Both the position numbers and the translations under genes were made by a program. This document shows positions 54,560 to 64,000 of a stretch of 64,000 bases of DNA, one piece after another. The DNA is from Marivirga harenae. GTDB taxonomy: Bacteria > Bacteroidota > Bacteroidia > Cytophagales > Cyclobacteriaceae. The first letter of the stretch is position 1. Every line of letters begins with the position of its first letter. Location: contig NZ_CP130565.1 in the NCBI RefSeq assembly GCF_030534335.1, positions 1,757,501-1,821,500 of the forward strand. Reading direction: 5' to 3'. Below the pieces are notes generated by a model. It was not told the origin of the DNA. It saw only the letters and a program-made list of their open reading frames with translations, and searched no databases.

Positions 54560-57500
54560 TTAAGATTCAATACGTGATACACGTGCCTGTTTACTTGCGA
54601 AATATGAATAAATTGAAGGAATAACGTAAAGCGTTAAACCTGTTGCGAAAATCAGACCACCAATAATAGCAATACCCATTGATACTCTACTTTCAGAACC
54701 AGCACCTAAAGCCAGGGCAATCGGTAAAATGCCTAAAATGGTGGATAAGGCTGTCATCAAAATAGGTCTGAACCTAGATTTTGCCGCTTCAGTAATAGCT
54801 TCATTTAGTCCCAATCCCTGAGCTTTCTTCTGATTAGCAAATTCTACAATAAGAATAGCATTTTTTGAAACTAAGCCTATCAACATGATGATTCCAATTT
54901 GACTGAAAATATTCAAAGTCTCACCAAATAGCCATAGAGATAGGAAAGAACCGCCAACTGCTAATGGAACGGTAAAAAGGATGATAACCGGATCTCTGAA
55001 ACTCTCAAATTGAGCTGCCAGTACTAAATAAATCAGAATAATAGCAAAACCAAAAGCAAACAATAGACTAGATGAACTTTCAAAATAATCTAATGATGCT
55101 CCTGATAAAGAGGTGCTGTAGGTTTCATCTAAAACCTCACTTGCTATGGCATCCATAGCTTCGACTCCATCTCCGATGGTTTTGCCAGGAGCTAGACCTG
55201 CAGATAATGTAGCAGAAATATATCGGTTGTATCTGTAAAGTGATGGGGGAGTGGAACTTTCTCCCAGACTAACCAAATTATCTAATTGCAGCATTTGACC
55301 GTTTTGAGCACGTACATATAGTGACCTTAGATCGATAGGAGCATTTCTGTCATTTCTTTGTACTTGACCAATCACCTGATACTGCTTTCCGTCCATAATG
55401 AAGTAATCAAATCGTTGACCACTCAAGCCTAATTGGAGAGTTCTGGCAATGTCAATGACGGAAATACCCAAAGATCGGGCTTTCTCCCTGTCTATTTGTA
55501 TGTCAATTTGAGGCTTAGTAAATTTTAAGTCCTGATCTACAACAGTGAAAGTGGGATTATTACTAGCTTTCTCGATGAACTCTGGCAATACCGCTTGCAA
55601 TTTATCTAAAGAAGTAGCCTGTATAACGTATTGAATTGGCAATCCACCTCTTCTGCCGCCAATAGTTTGCTGTTGGAAAGCAAACGCTTTAGCAGCAGGA
55701 AATTCATTGAGAACTGGAGTATATTCGTCATACAGCTGTTGTTGGCTTTTCTCCCTATTTTTGGCATCCACTAGCATAATCCTTAAGAATCCAGAATTAG
55801 TGCCCTGTGTGCCAAAACCTGGTGAAGTCACTGAAATTAAGCCATCAGTTGGAAGCGTATCCATACTGACTTCCACCAAATTATTGATGTACTCATCCAT
55901 GTATTCAAAGGTAGCCCCTTCTGGTCCTGTAGTACTTACTGAGATCATTCCCCTGTCTTCTAGTGGAGCTAGTTCCGAAGGAAGGGTTTGAAAAAGACCA
56001 TAAATAAGACCAACGGCTCCGAAAAACAATAGCATCCCCATCCATCGGACTTTCATGAAACCATCTAAGCTTCTTGAATAGCCTTTATTTAGCCAAACGA
56101 AAAACGGTTCAGTTTTCCTGTAGAACCAGTTGTGTCGTTCCCTTCTTTTTAAAATTCGGCTACTCATCATAGGGGTTAATGATAAAGCCACAAATGAAGA
56201 TATCATTACGGCCGTTGCTACCACTACGCCAAATTCTCTAAATAACCTACCTGTAATTCCTTCTAGGAAAATAACGGGCATAAATACAGCTACTAAAGCA
56301 ACGGTAGTGGCTATTACAGCAAAGAAAATTTCAATAGCACCTTTTTTAGCGGCCTCCATTGGTTCCATTCCATCTTCCACTTTCGTGTAAATGTTTTCAA
56401 GCACTACAATGGCGTCATCAACCACCAAACCAATGGCCAATACTATTCCCAGTAATGTTAGTACATTTATTGAAAATCCGGCCAAGTACATGACGAAGAA
56501 GGTACCGATCAAAGCTACTGGAATGGTGGCAATAGGAATGACAGTTGTTCGCCAATCTCTTAAAAAGGCAAAAATGATAAAGATTACTAAAAGGAAAGCA
56601 ATGATAATAGTTTGCTGAACTTCGTTGATAGATTCCCTAATATATTCCGTTTGATCAAACCCAATGCCTAGATTTATATCTTCTGGCAGATCTTTTTTGA
56701 TGTTATCCACTCTTTTGTAGAACTCATCCACAATATCTATACTATTAGAACCCGGCTGTGGAATTAAAACAACGCCTACCATTGGGATTCCATCCCTCTT
56801 TAATACAGTCCTCATGTTTAACGGTCCTAATTCCGCATAGCCAACATCGGAAAATCGAACAAAGCTATTATTGCTTTCGGCCACGATAAGATCATTAAAA
56901 TCTTTTTCAGATTTTAACTGACCCTGAGTTTTTACTACTAACTCAATCATATCACCTTCAATACTTCCCGAAGGCAATTCAACATTTTGGCTTTCTACTG
57001 CATTCAAAACATCCAATGGAGTTAGTTGATAAGCTGCCAATTTTATGGGATCCATCCATAGACGCATGGCATAGCGCTTTTCTCCCCATATTCGAACCTC
57101 ACTTACTCCGGAAATGGTCTGTAATCTTTCTTTAAAAGTGTTTTCAGCAATTGCTGATAATTCTAATAAATTTCTTTCTTCACTGTTAATATTTAAGAAA
57201 ACTATGGGATCAGAATCGGCATCAGCTTTGTTTACGGTTGGCGGTTCGGCATCTTCAGGCAACCTCCTTCGGGCGCCAGAAACTTTGTCCCTTACATCAT
57301 TTGCGGCTGCTTCTAAGTCCTCGCTTAAATTAAATTCAATTGTGATCCTGCTTCTACCCTCGGCACTAGTGGAAGTAATGGTTCTAATACCTGCAATACC
57401 ATTCACTGCTTCTTCCAATGGCTCAGTAATCTGCGATTCAATTACATCGGCATTTGCTCCAGCATAGTCAGTGGTAACCGTAATGATGGGTGGGTCTACC

Positions 57501-57619
57501 GATGGATACTCCCTAACTCCCAAAAAGTTAAAACCAATGAAGCCAAAAATTAATATGACCAATGATAGCACAATGGCTAAAACAGGTCGTTGAATACTTA
57601 CTTCTGATAATGATGCCAT
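54560..57619 (-). CDS. RND efflux pump permease (AcrB/MexB-like, HAE-1)
   Basis: 1019 residues, twelve predicted spans and two large periplasmic loops. N-terminal SIQRPVLAIVLSLVILIFG, the YPSVDPPIITVTTDYAGA porter start, proton-relay Asp pair in GLVVDDAIVVLENI of TM4 near residue 400, and the second-half AILIVEFANQKKAQG and FRPILMTALSTILGILP are all typical of the HAE-1 group of multidrug pumps. Substrates are unknown. Sits 4 nt after the adaptor gene. Confidence 0.95.
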   Translation of the reverse strand: MASLSEVSIQRPVLAIVLSLVILIFGFIGFNFLGVREYPSVDPPIITVTTDYAGANADVIESQITEPLEEAVNGIAGIRTITSTSAEGRSRITIEFNLSEDLEAAANDVRDKVSGARRRLPEDAEPPTVNKADADSDPIVFLNINSEERNLLELSAIAENTFKERLQTISGVSEVRIWGEKRYAMRLWMDPIKLAAYQLTPLDVLNAVESQNVELPSGSIEGDMIELVVKTQGQLKSEKDFNDLIVAESNNSFVRFSDVGYAELGPLNMRTVLKRDGIPMVGVVLIPQPGSNSIDIVDEFYKRVDNIKKDLPEDINLGIGFDQTEYIRESINEVQQTIIIAFLLVIFIIFAFLRDWRTTVIPIATIPVALIGTFFVMYLAGFSINVLTLLGIVLAIGLVVDDAIVVLENIYTKVEDGMEPMEAAKKGAIEIFFAVIATTVALVAVFMPVIFLEGITGRLFREFGVVVATAVMISSFVALSLTPMMSSRILKRRERHNWFYRKTEPFFVWLNKGYSRSLDGFMKVRWMGMLLFFGAVGLIYGLFQTLPSELAPLEDRGMISVSTTGPEGATFEYMDEYINNLVEVSMDTLPTDGLISVTSPGFGTQGTNSGFLRIMLVDAKNREKSQQQLYDEYTPVLNEFPAAKAFAFQQQTIGGRRGGLPIQYVIQATSLDKLQAVLPEFIEKASNNPTFTVVDQDLKFTKPQIDIQIDREKARSLGISVIDIARTLQLGLSGQRFDYFIMDGKQYQVIGQVQRNDRNAPIDLRSLYVRAQNGQMLQLDNLVSLGESSTPPSLYRYNRYISATLSAGLAPGKTIGDGVEAMDAIASEVLDETYSTSLSGASLDYFESSSSLLFAFGFAIILIYLVLAAQFESFRDPVIILFTVPLAVGGSFLSLWLFGETLNIFSQIGIIMLIGLVSKNAILIVEFANQKKAQGLGLNEAITEAAKSRFRPILMTALSTILGILPIALALGAGSESRVSMGIAIIGGLIFATGLTLYVIPSIYSYFASKQARVSRIES

Positions 57620-57623
57620 AGCT

Positions 57624-58700
57624 TTATTTTTCCAACTTCTTAATATCTACTTCTGCTTTATCCTTTAATTGAGGAACGCCAGCAATAGCAACAGTGTCCC
57701 CAGCATTTACTCCTTTCAAAATTTCAACTCTATTTGCGGTTCTGGCGCCCAGTTGAACATCTTGCAGCTTCGCTCTTCCGTCTGTAATTATGAATACGGT
57801 ATGTCCGTCAGCTTTGGGCATAATAGCGGTTGTTGGTAATAATATTGCATTTTCTCTGTTTTCTAAACTCAAATTTATCCTTATAAATTGACCAGGAATC
57901 AATGTGTTGTCAGGATTTGAAGTTTGCGCTCTGGCTGACAAGGTACGTGTTACAGGGTCAATTTGCGGTTCAATAGCATAAACCGTTGCTTCTCGCTCTT
58001 TATTTTCGGCTTCAGATGAAAAAGTGATGTTACTTCCTTTTTTGACCAAACCACTATATCGACTAGGAACTGAGAATTCGATCTTTATTGGATCCACATT
58101 ATAAAGGGAAGCGATTTGGCTACTTGGTGTGATGTAACTCCCTTCACTGACATATCGTAGCCCAATATAGCCTGAAAATGGAGCTCTGATTCTAGATTTA
58201 TCAATTTCAGCCTGCAAGGCATCAATTTCAGCTTGCGTAGTTTTTAGATTAGTGAAGGCAATATCATATTCTTCTCTACTAATTGCCTCTTTTTCCAAAA
58301 GTTGTTTTTGCCTTTTTTCAGTTTCTGAATTGAGTTGCGCAGTATATTTCAATCGCTGTAGATTTGCTGCTAAATCTGCCACATTGGTTTGAAGAAGTAG
58401 CTTTCCTTCTTTAACGTACTGACCTTCCTCAAAATAGATGTTATCTATCTTACCTGAGATTTCACTTGCTAGTTCCACGGATTCATTTGCCAATAGAGAA
58501 CCAGTTAGTACAATATCGTTTTTAAAGGTCTCAAATTTTGCAAGCTGAGCATCAATTGAGATTTTTGTAGTAGCTTGAGCAGGTGCTTGACTTTCAAGTT
58601 TGTTTTCGGGTTTTGATGAAAAAATTTCAGGAAAGACCAAATAAATAACGACTGCCAAAACAGCCACGGAGGCTAAAATCCGAATGATAATTTTGTTCAT
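57624..58700 (-). CDS. RND efflux periplasmic adaptor (membrane fusion protein)
   Basis: 358 residues. N-terminal membrane anchor (residues 5-24), then the lipoyl half (VELASEISGKIDNIYFEEGQ), a helical hairpin with heptads (LKYTAQLNSETEKRQKQLLEKE), the second lipoyl half (SRIRAPFSGYIGLRYVSEGS), and beta-barrel and membrane-proximal domains (PIKIEFSVP; INLSLENRENAILLPTTAI). First gene of the adaptor-pump-channel operon; links the pump to the TolC-like channel. Confidence 0.94.
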   Translation of the reverse strand: MNKIIIRILASVAVLAVVIYLVFPEIFSSKPENKLESQAPAQATTKISIDAQLAKFETFKNDIVLTGSLLANESVELASEISGKIDNIYFEEGQYVKEGKLLLQTNVADLAANLQRLKYTAQLNSETEKRQKQLLEKEAISREEYDIAFTNLKTTQAEIDALQAEIDKSRIRAPFSGYIGLRYVSEGSYITPSSQIASLYNVDPIKIEFSVPSRYSGLVKKGSNITFSSEAENKEREATVYAIEPQIDPVTRTLSARAQTSNPDNTLIPGQFIRINLSLENRENAILLPTTAIMPKADGHTVFIITDGRAKLQDVQLGARTANRVEILKGVNAGDTVAIAGVPQLKDKAEVDIKKLEK

Positions 58701-58738
58701 AATTGAATTTTATAAAAAGTATTAGCTGAATTAATGTA

Positions 58739-58746
58739 CAAACATA
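58739..58746 (-). promoter_or_regulatory. Bacteroidota-type -7 element for the efflux operon
   Basis: On the minus strand TATGTTTG fits TAnnTTTG and lies 38 nt before the adaptor start. It is the best promoter candidate for the three efflux genes. No regulator gene is adjacent. Confidence 0.45.
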
Positions 58747-58887
58747 CAAAGAGTTAAAACTAGCTGAAAGCAATATGGTTACTGAAAGAGCATGCTTTCT
58801 CTCAAACGGTGGGAAATGGGGATGGTTGGAATTTAGGAATCTCTGCATTTATTTTCCAGAGATTCCATAAACCTGATCTTTAATCAA

Positions 58888-60855
58888 TTAATGTTTAATA
58901 AATTTTTGTATATGGTATTGCTCTTCGCTGAAAATCACTAAGAAATAAAGACCATTGTTTAAGTCGTCAATACGAATACTATTGGCATTTACCTTTTTTT
59001 CCAATCTTTTTTTGACGCTCCCATCTGCTGAATAGATTGTTATGGTTAATGGTCCGTCAAAATTTGTCTTTTTAGTTTTGATGAATATTTCATCCTTTGC
59101 TGGATTTGGATAAATCAATCCATCTATTGACTGGTAGTTAGCAATTGCAAGTGTTGGATTTTCAGTTGAATCATTTTCATCTTCAACAGCTTCTAAATCA
59201 TCAATAGTACGAGGAGAAAGTTGGTAATCAACTCCAAATTGTCCCACAAAGCCCGTAATGTTGTAATTGCCAGAAGGTATTGGTTCTCCAACTAGCGGGT
59301 GTGCACTTGAACCAATTCTAAAAATCAATTCATTATCACCGTCAGAAATGGTGAAATTACCACCAGCACCACCGCCCATAAAATTGCCCGTTTCCACGAA
59401 CTCCACATTTTCAATTTTAATTAGTTGAGATTCAAATTCCTCACCTACTTCTGCTATCTCGAGGACTTTTGGTTCTGGGAGATTCATTCCTTGTTCAATT
59501 ACTGTGATGGTAATTGGAGATGCAGCAATTTGTAAAAGATTATTAAATTCTTCCAAACCACCAGTTACAATTACACTGTCGCCTTGCATAAGGTTTTCAG
59601 ATTCGTTACCAGCATCAAAGCTTCTTACAACAATTCCGGCAGTGCCATCATAAATTACCCTATTGGTGCTGCTGTTGTTTCCCGCATCAATTACCACGCC
59701 TGTTATACTGACAACTGCTCCTAATGCTTGTTCCCTTGCTTCAGCAATTCTAAGCAGCTCAAGAGCACCTTCCTGCCCAGATACACGAAGGACTTCGGAA
59801 TCACCATCAGTACTATTTACTACTTCAACAGTAGCCTCTTGATCTCCAGTGTCTGGTTCAAATCGAAGATATACGGTGAAAAATTGTTCAGAATCATTGT
59901 TAGATGAAAATCCGATACTATCAGAGTAGTTTTCTCCGTCAGTAGATAGAAAGAAAGGAGCTTCTACTGTAACAGACACATCGCCTGTTAAATTATAGGC
60001 ATTTATTTCATAGTGCTGCTCTCTTGAAGAACCTAATTCAACGCTACCAAAGTCAGGATTAAAATTAAGGTCATTAATAATAAGATTTGGAGCAGAAGCT
60101 TCTCCCCATATTTCCGTTACCCATTCAGGGTGGTCAATAAATGGATTTCGATTTCCTTGATACCCGAAAGCACCTTCATGTCTTGCCCTTTCAAAATTAT
60201 CCACTGGATCTTGATTATGCCATTTGATTAATGTAAATAATACGCCTACCTCAGGATCTCCTGAAAAACTTATTCGATCAACTAACTCGAGGTCTAGTGA
60301 TTCGCTTTTGTAACGCGTGGCCATATAAAATAAAATTCGAGCGACATCTCCCTTTATCTCATCTCTAGGATCCCAAAAATCTGCATTGGTGAAAGTGTCA
60401 GGAGCTTCTCCTTCTGCATTTTCTTCAATATTTTCAACATCATTAAAGTCTTTATTGCTTTTTGAGCTGTTGACGGTGGCATCTGAAGGCCGTAAATTGT
60501 GAACATCAGTATATGCGGTATCTTCATCATTAAAGCCGTGAGACGATGGCCAAGTGTGTTCTCTATTCCAAAAGTCAGGTTCATTGTTCGAGGCAAAATT
60601 TTGAATTGGAATCGAAGCATTTTTGTAAAAAAGGATGATGTTGGCGGGATTATTAGGGTCCTGATCGAGGTCTGGTAAAATTTCATCTCGAAATTCTCCA
60701 TAAGATCTTACCTCATGATCATTAATTATTTGATGCAGTTTTATCTTTAAAGTTTCTCCAGTCAATCCGTCTGTTCCATCATAGTATCCATCAGGCTGGC
60801 AAATCGCTGTAGCGCTAATAATGGTAAAGCTGATTAGTAGTAAAATATTTTTCAT
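58888..60855 (-). CDS. Secreted endonuclease I with T9SS sorting domain
   Basis: 655 residues from the ATG at 60855; the frame extends 11 codons further, but the signal peptide (NILLLISFTIISATAICQ) begins here. The N-terminal ~240 residues are an endonuclease I (EndA/NucM) domain with the active-site NREHTWPSSHGFND near residue 116 and SDATVNSSKSNKDFND. Next are a beta-sandwich region, and an OB-like domain (SITGVVIDAGNNSS, GNYNITGFVGQFGVD). The C-terminal ~75 residues (LIYPNPAKDEIFIK; NGLYFLVIF) are a type A sorting signal for type IX secretion. Likely degrades extracellular DNA or RNA for nutrients. Confidence 0.92.
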   Translation of the reverse strand: MKNILLLISFTIISATAICQPDGYYDGTDGLTGETLKIKLHQIINDHEVRSYGEFRDEILPDLDQDPNNPANIILFYKNASIPIQNFASNNEPDFWNREHTWPSSHGFNDEDTAYTDVHNLRPSDATVNSSKSNKDFNDVENIEENAEGEAPDTFTNADFWDPRDEIKGDVARILFYMATRYKSESLDLELVDRISFSGDPEVGVLFTLIKWHNQDPVDNFERARHEGAFGYQGNRNPFIDHPEWVTEIWGEASAPNLIINDLNFNPDFGSVELGSSREQHYEINAYNLTGDVSVTVEAPFFLSTDGENYSDSIGFSSNNDSEQFFTVYLRFEPDTGDQEATVEVVNSTDGDSEVLRVSGQEGALELLRIAEAREQALGAVVSITGVVIDAGNNSSTNRVIYDGTAGIVVRSFDAGNESENLMQGDSVIVTGGLEEFNNLLQIAASPITITVIEQGMNLPEPKVLEIAEVGEEFESQLIKIENVEFVETGNFMGGGAGGNFTISDGDNELIFRIGSSAHPLVGEPIPSGNYNITGFVGQFGVDYQLSPRTIDDLEAVEDENDSTENPTLAIANYQSIDGLIYPNPAKDEIFIKTKKTNFDGPLTITIYSADGSVKKRLEKKVNANSIRIDDLNNGLYFLVIFSEEQYHIQKFIKH

Positions 60856-61215
60856 TTCAAGTCTTGATTTTTGAGACACTAAAGTCAAAGTAGTGGGAAA
60901 TAACAGCTAGTATTTTTTAGCTATTTACCAAGTAGCAAATTTAAATGGATAGATTAATATAACCCAAGATTTTGATGTCAATATATCTGGCATCATGCAA
61001 ATTAGCTATTTATTCAATAGAGTTTAACTAGTGTCTATGATCTCTAATTGAAAGAGGATAATATTCCGATCCGAATTGTAGTAAATTGAACTCACTGACC
61101 TGAACTGATTTGCACTTAAAAATAAACTTTGTAAAAATCAATTGATCGTGTAAAAAGAAAAACCCGAAGCTATTTGATCTGCTTCGGGTTTTTAAAAATT
61201 CTAGTGAAGAGATTT
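60856..61215. other. 360-bp spacer before the endonuclease gene
   Basis: Contains the fasciclin-gene terminator near its right side and the presumed endonuclease promoter on the left. No gene-like frame is seen. A CTACTTTGA stretch on the minus strand near 60890 is one base short of the TAnnTTTG spacing. Confidence 0.4.
61158..61193. terminator. Rho-independent terminator after the fasciclin gene
   Basis: Perfect 13-bp stem (61158-61170 with 61181-61193, AAAAACCCGAAGC type) around a 10-nt loop, flanked by A5 and T5. It sits 23 nt downstream of the minus-strand stop at 61216 and can act on both strands. Confidence 0.93.
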
Positions 61216-62292
61216 TTATTCTTCTCCTAATTGAATGTTATCTATCGTTACTCTTGTCGCACCTGCTCCAGATAAATATCTAAAGGCAAATCTAAAAGCT
61301 CCAGAATGCACGTCAGAAGGAATGCCTACTGCTAAATCTGTAAATACATTATTTGCGCTAGCAGGGGCTGGGAAACTAAATTCTAAATTAGTCCATGCCT
61401 CCATATCAATTGAAGCACCAGCTTCATAATCATCTTCAGAGATTACCCATATCTCAGGGTTTGGTCCGTCAAATCTACTAGCATACTTAAACTTTAAAGT
61501 ATTTAAGACTACATCATTTGATTCAAGAACCGGTGAAATAATCCAAGAGTCTACCTCTTGCGCACCTCCAGAAAAACCATTAGCTTGAATTCCTTGTCCT
61601 TCAAAGCCAAAGCTTGTACAGCCCCATCCAGAACCACCTGCAAGTACTACATTTTCAACTGTCCAGTCTGCTAGTACTTCATTACAAGCGTCAAAATCAC
61701 CACCGAAGTCTGCTGAGAAATCGATATTAAATCTAATTGGTAGAAGCACTCTTGATATTATATGAACCGTACCGTTTCCTTCAGAATTCGACCTTAGAAT
61801 TTGTAAATCTTGATTAGCATTGATAACAACGTTTCCACCATCTCTTGCTACAGGTATATTTATTCCAGATAAAGTTGCCATTGATCTGAATGAACCATTT
61901 TCAATTTGAGAAATTGAAAGATTAGCTAATGCAATGTGTGTTTCTAATATTTCTTGCAAGGCTAAATCATCATCTTCAAGTAGATCTTCTGCGCTATCAT
62001 ATCCTAAGTCTGATGCTAAGATTTCAAAAGCATCATTATTAGGTGCAAAAACGGTTAATTGATCTTGCACTCTTTGGCTAGTCAAACTACCAGTTAGTCC
62101 TGTTGATTCTACCAGTCCCAAAAATATACTTAACTCACCCGATTGATTTTCATCATTCAAAACTGTAGTTAGTATTTTTTTATCAGTAATTCCTACCTCA
62201 GAACTGTCATCAAAGTTTTCGTCAATGCAAGAAGTTGTTAGTATAAACAATCCTACAATTGCGAAAGATGCATGTTTTAATAAATTTTTCAT
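61216..62292 (-). CDS. Fasciclin-domain lipoprotein with choice-of-anchor-J-like C-terminus
   Basis: 358 residues from the ATG at 62292 (the frame is open to 62325, but the lipoprotein signal starts here). Lipobox TTSC gives Cys at residue 22. A fasciclin (FAS1) domain covers about residues 35-175 with GSLTSQRVQDQLTVFAPNNDAF and VHIISRVLLP. The C-terminal ~165 residues resemble jelly-roll choice-of-anchor J modules (VDSWIISPVLESNDVVLNTLKF; ATRVTIDNIQLGEE). Surface adhesion or substrate binding is plausible. Follows the receptor gene by 33 nt. Confidence 0.82.
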   Translation of the reverse strand: MKNLLKHASFAIVGLFILTTSCIDENFDDSSEVGITDKKILTTVLNDENQSGELSIFLGLVESTGLTGSLTSQRVQDQLTVFAPNNDAFEILASDLGYDSAEDLLEDDDLALQEILETHIALANLSISQIENGSFRSMATLSGINIPVARDGGNVVINANQDLQILRSNSEGNGTVHIISRVLLPIRFNIDFSADFGGDFDACNEVLADWTVENVVLAGGSGWGCTSFGFEGQGIQANGFSGGAQEVDSWIISPVLESNDVVLNTLKFKYASRFDGPNPEIWVISEDDYEAGASIDMEAWTNLEFSFPAPASANNVFTDLAVGIPSDVHSGAFRFAFRYLSGAGATRVTIDNIQLGEE

Positions 62293-62325
62293 CTTAATAT
62301 TTATTTTAAATTTTTTCACTTTCAA

Positions 62326-64000
62326 TTAAAAGATGTATTTCACACCAAATTGAGCACTCCAAGTTTGACCCAAGCTAAAGTTAGGTACAGTAACATCTGT
62401 CGGGAAAGTCGATTCCCCTTGAATAGGATTAATGGTGAATTGTGCATTTCCATTTCCATCAGTACCTTCAAAATTCATCAAGTTTCTTTGAACAGTTTGT
62501 CTACTTACACCCCAAGAATCATTCATCATGTTTAAAACGTTCAGGATGTCTGCTCTAAATTGAAGTTTGTGTGCAGTTGGATCTTTCGTTAAGTTTATAT
62601 CTTGAACAATGGAAAGGTCCAATCTATGTAACCAAGGCAAAACAGCACCGTTTCTTTCAGAAACAGAGCCCCTATTTTCGCTTAGGTAGGGATCATTTTC
62701 AATGTAGTTATTCAATATATCCCACTGTTGTTGTGCAGTTTGAACAATCGAACCTCCACTTACTCTATCTACTAGTTGAGCATCTTCTAAATTTTCAGGA
62801 ATATACATTAGAGAAGTTCCCGATCCTTCGCCATTCAAGTTGCCACTATAAGTATAAGAAAATCTACCTTGTTCTCCAGCAGAATAATATAAATTGAATG
62901 ATGTGTTGTTTGATTCATTCAGTCCTTTAGTGTTAAATGAAATCAAACCTACTACTCTGTTAGGCTGATCGTTTCGAGAGAATCCTTCTTCAGGATTATT
63001 TCTACCTTCCTGTACATCACCTGGCCATAATGAAGCTGCTTGAGATCCACCAATTAAACCAAAGTCTCTTGTCTGGCTTCTAGTATATGCTAAGCTCGTA
63101 AAGATCCCTTTCCCCCAGTTTTTTTCAGCTCCTATAGTCAATGAAGCATAGGTACGGTCGTTAATGTTTGTTAAATAGTAAAGTTCATTTATAGCACCAC
63201 CTAAAGCAACTTGATCGTAGGTTGGGTATGCATTCCCAGCAATATTTATTGATTCACCAGTAGGCACACTTGATAAATTTGCACTGAACGGAGTGTTATA
63301 ATCTTTAGAGAATATACCTTCTGCTGTGAAAACAAATCCATTCAAAACATAATCTGCTGCTAAGTTACTTCTCCAAGTCTGTGGTAACTTGAAATTTTCA
63401 TCGGTAACTGACAAAGAACTAGAAACAGTTGGTTCTTGTTCTGCCGGATTAGGTCGATAGTAATTAACATCTGCTTGGAAACCATCCCAAGTAGGATTTC
63501 CATCTTGTCCCCACTGATCAGGTAATAAACCAATAAATCCACGAGTTACACCATTGCCATTAACTTGATTCGACAAATGAACGAAAATTGGACGTCCAGT
63601 GAAAATACCAGAACCACCTCTTACTTGTAATGACTTATCACCTAATGCATCCCAGTTAAAGCCAAAACGAGGGGAAAAAACTGGATTGACAGAAGGGAAT
63701 TGATCAACTCGTGGCTCAATGAATTCACCTGGATTTCTTGGATTCTCTACACTAATTCCTAAGTCTTCCACTCTTGGGTTTCTAGGAGCATCTATTGGAT
63801 AAAATGGCATCTCAACACGTACACCTAAAGTCAATTTTAGATCTTCGGTAGCTTGGTATTCGTCCTGTAAATAAAGGCCTACCTGACCGAACTGAGTTCT
63901 ATCTGTTGGTAATTCGAATGGGTTATTTTCATCATAAGTAAATCCAATAGCAAAACCTGCTGGACGAACGCTTGGATCACGATCAATTACTGCTGCTACG
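62326..64000 (-). CDS. Oar-like TonB-dependent receptor, C-terminal part (start outside window)
   Basis: About 558 residues visible; the frame is open to the right edge, so the plug domain and signal are missing. Barrel strands alternate throughout (VGLYLQDEYQATEDLKLTLG; SPRFGFNWDALGDKSLQVRG; IFTSLAYTRSQTRDFG), and FRADILNVLNMMNDSWGV near the end is typical of the Oar/carboxypeptidase-regulatory-like TonB receptor group. The last strand ends WSAQFGVKYIF, with aromatic final residue as in outer-membrane barrels. The fasciclin lipoprotein gene follows, suggesting they act together at the cell surface. Confidence 0.88.
   Translation of the reverse strand, partial: VAAVIDRDPSVRPAGFAIGFTYDENNPFELPTDRTQFGQVGLYLQDEYQATEDLKLTLGVRVEMPFYPIDAPRNPRVEDLGISVENPRNPGEFIEPRVDQFPSVNPVFSPRFGFNWDALGDKSLQVRGGSGIFTGRPIFVHLSNQVNGNGVTRGFIGLLPDQWGQDGNPTWDGFQADVNYYRPNPAEQEPTVSSSLSVTDENFKLPQTWRSNLAADYVLNGFVFTAEGIFSKDYNTPFSANLSSVPTGESINIAGNAYPTYDQVALGGAINELYYLTNINDRTYASLTIGAEKNWGKGIFTSLAYTRSQTRDFGLIGGSQAASLWPGDVQEGRNNPEEGFSRNDQPNRVVGLISFNTKGLNESNNTSFNLYYSAGEQGRFSYTYSGNLNGEGSGTSLMYIPENLEDAQLVDRVSGGSIVQTAQQQWDILNNYIENDPYLSENRGSVSERNGAVLPWLHRLDLSIVQDINLTKDPTAHKLQFRADILNVLNMMNDSWGVSRQTVQRNLMNFEGTDGNGNAQFTINPIQGESTFPTDVTVPNFSLGQTWSAQFGVKYIF

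Noticed and set aside
1-64000. CRISPR arrays, tRNA or rRNA genes, prophage
   Set aside because: No regularly spaced direct repeats, no cloverleaf-like or rRNA-like stretches and no phage structural genes were seen by eye; a covariance-model scan would be needed for certainty.

Overview
The window reads as a chromosomal segment of an AT-rich marine-type Bacteroidota, most likely a member of the Cytophagales such as Marivirga or a relative. This is inferred from gene content, not from a marker gene. Pointers are a C-terminal type IX secretion sorting domain, an Oar-like TonB-dependent receptor, two DUF6089 porin-like proteins ahead of uppS-bamA-ompH-ompH, an ABC permease fused to an M1 peptidase, and TAnnTTTG-type promoter elements about 25-40 nt upstream of several starts. 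No rRNA, tRNA or CRISPR array was seen.

Left part (1-41428) is mostly core. It holds the end of prfC, an RluA-type pseudouridine synthase, small envelope proteins, an MltF-like transglycosylase, and a minus-strand block (ABC permease/M1 peptidase fusion interrupted by a frameshift, its ATPase, a TRIC-type channel, a YciI-like protein, a hydrolase, pdxJ). Then come yqeY, cvpA, pabA/trpG and a compact operon of hydrolase, CBS protein, nadK, two outer-membrane proteins, uppS, bamA and two Skp/OmpH chaperones. ldcA, chrA, a 2OG-Fe(II) oxygenase, an aminotransferase, a heptose kinase, a tandem pair of TrkH potassium transporters, dapF, secA, a SPOR lipoprotein and an M20 amidohydrolase follow. The spacer before the amidohydrolase is packed with short hairpins.

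The accessory island (about 41430-49280) begins with an IS91-like element: a disrupted tyrosine recombinase next to an intact HUH/zinc-ribbon transposase. It continues with an AAA ATPase/RloB pair resembling the AbiL abortive-infection system (RloB gene broken by one in-frame stop), a MazEF toxin-antitoxin pair, a DUF2200 gene, an IS1182-like transposase remnant and an unknown secreted protein. Three of these modules end in a short hairpin beginning with a YAAC-type heptamer just after the stop codon. The arrangement recalls integron cassettes, although no integron integrase was recognised.

The right part (49283-64000) has a putative phosphate permease (minus) divergent from a Na/Pi cotransporter (plus). 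Their shared spacer carries two 11-bp-phased (T/A)GTTAA pairs that resemble a Pho box. After these come a small cytochrome b5 protein, a SpoIIAA-like protein, a tripartite RND efflux operon, a secreted endonuclease I with a T9SS tail, and a two-gene unit of an Oar-like receptor (cut by the window end) and a fasciclin lipoprotein.
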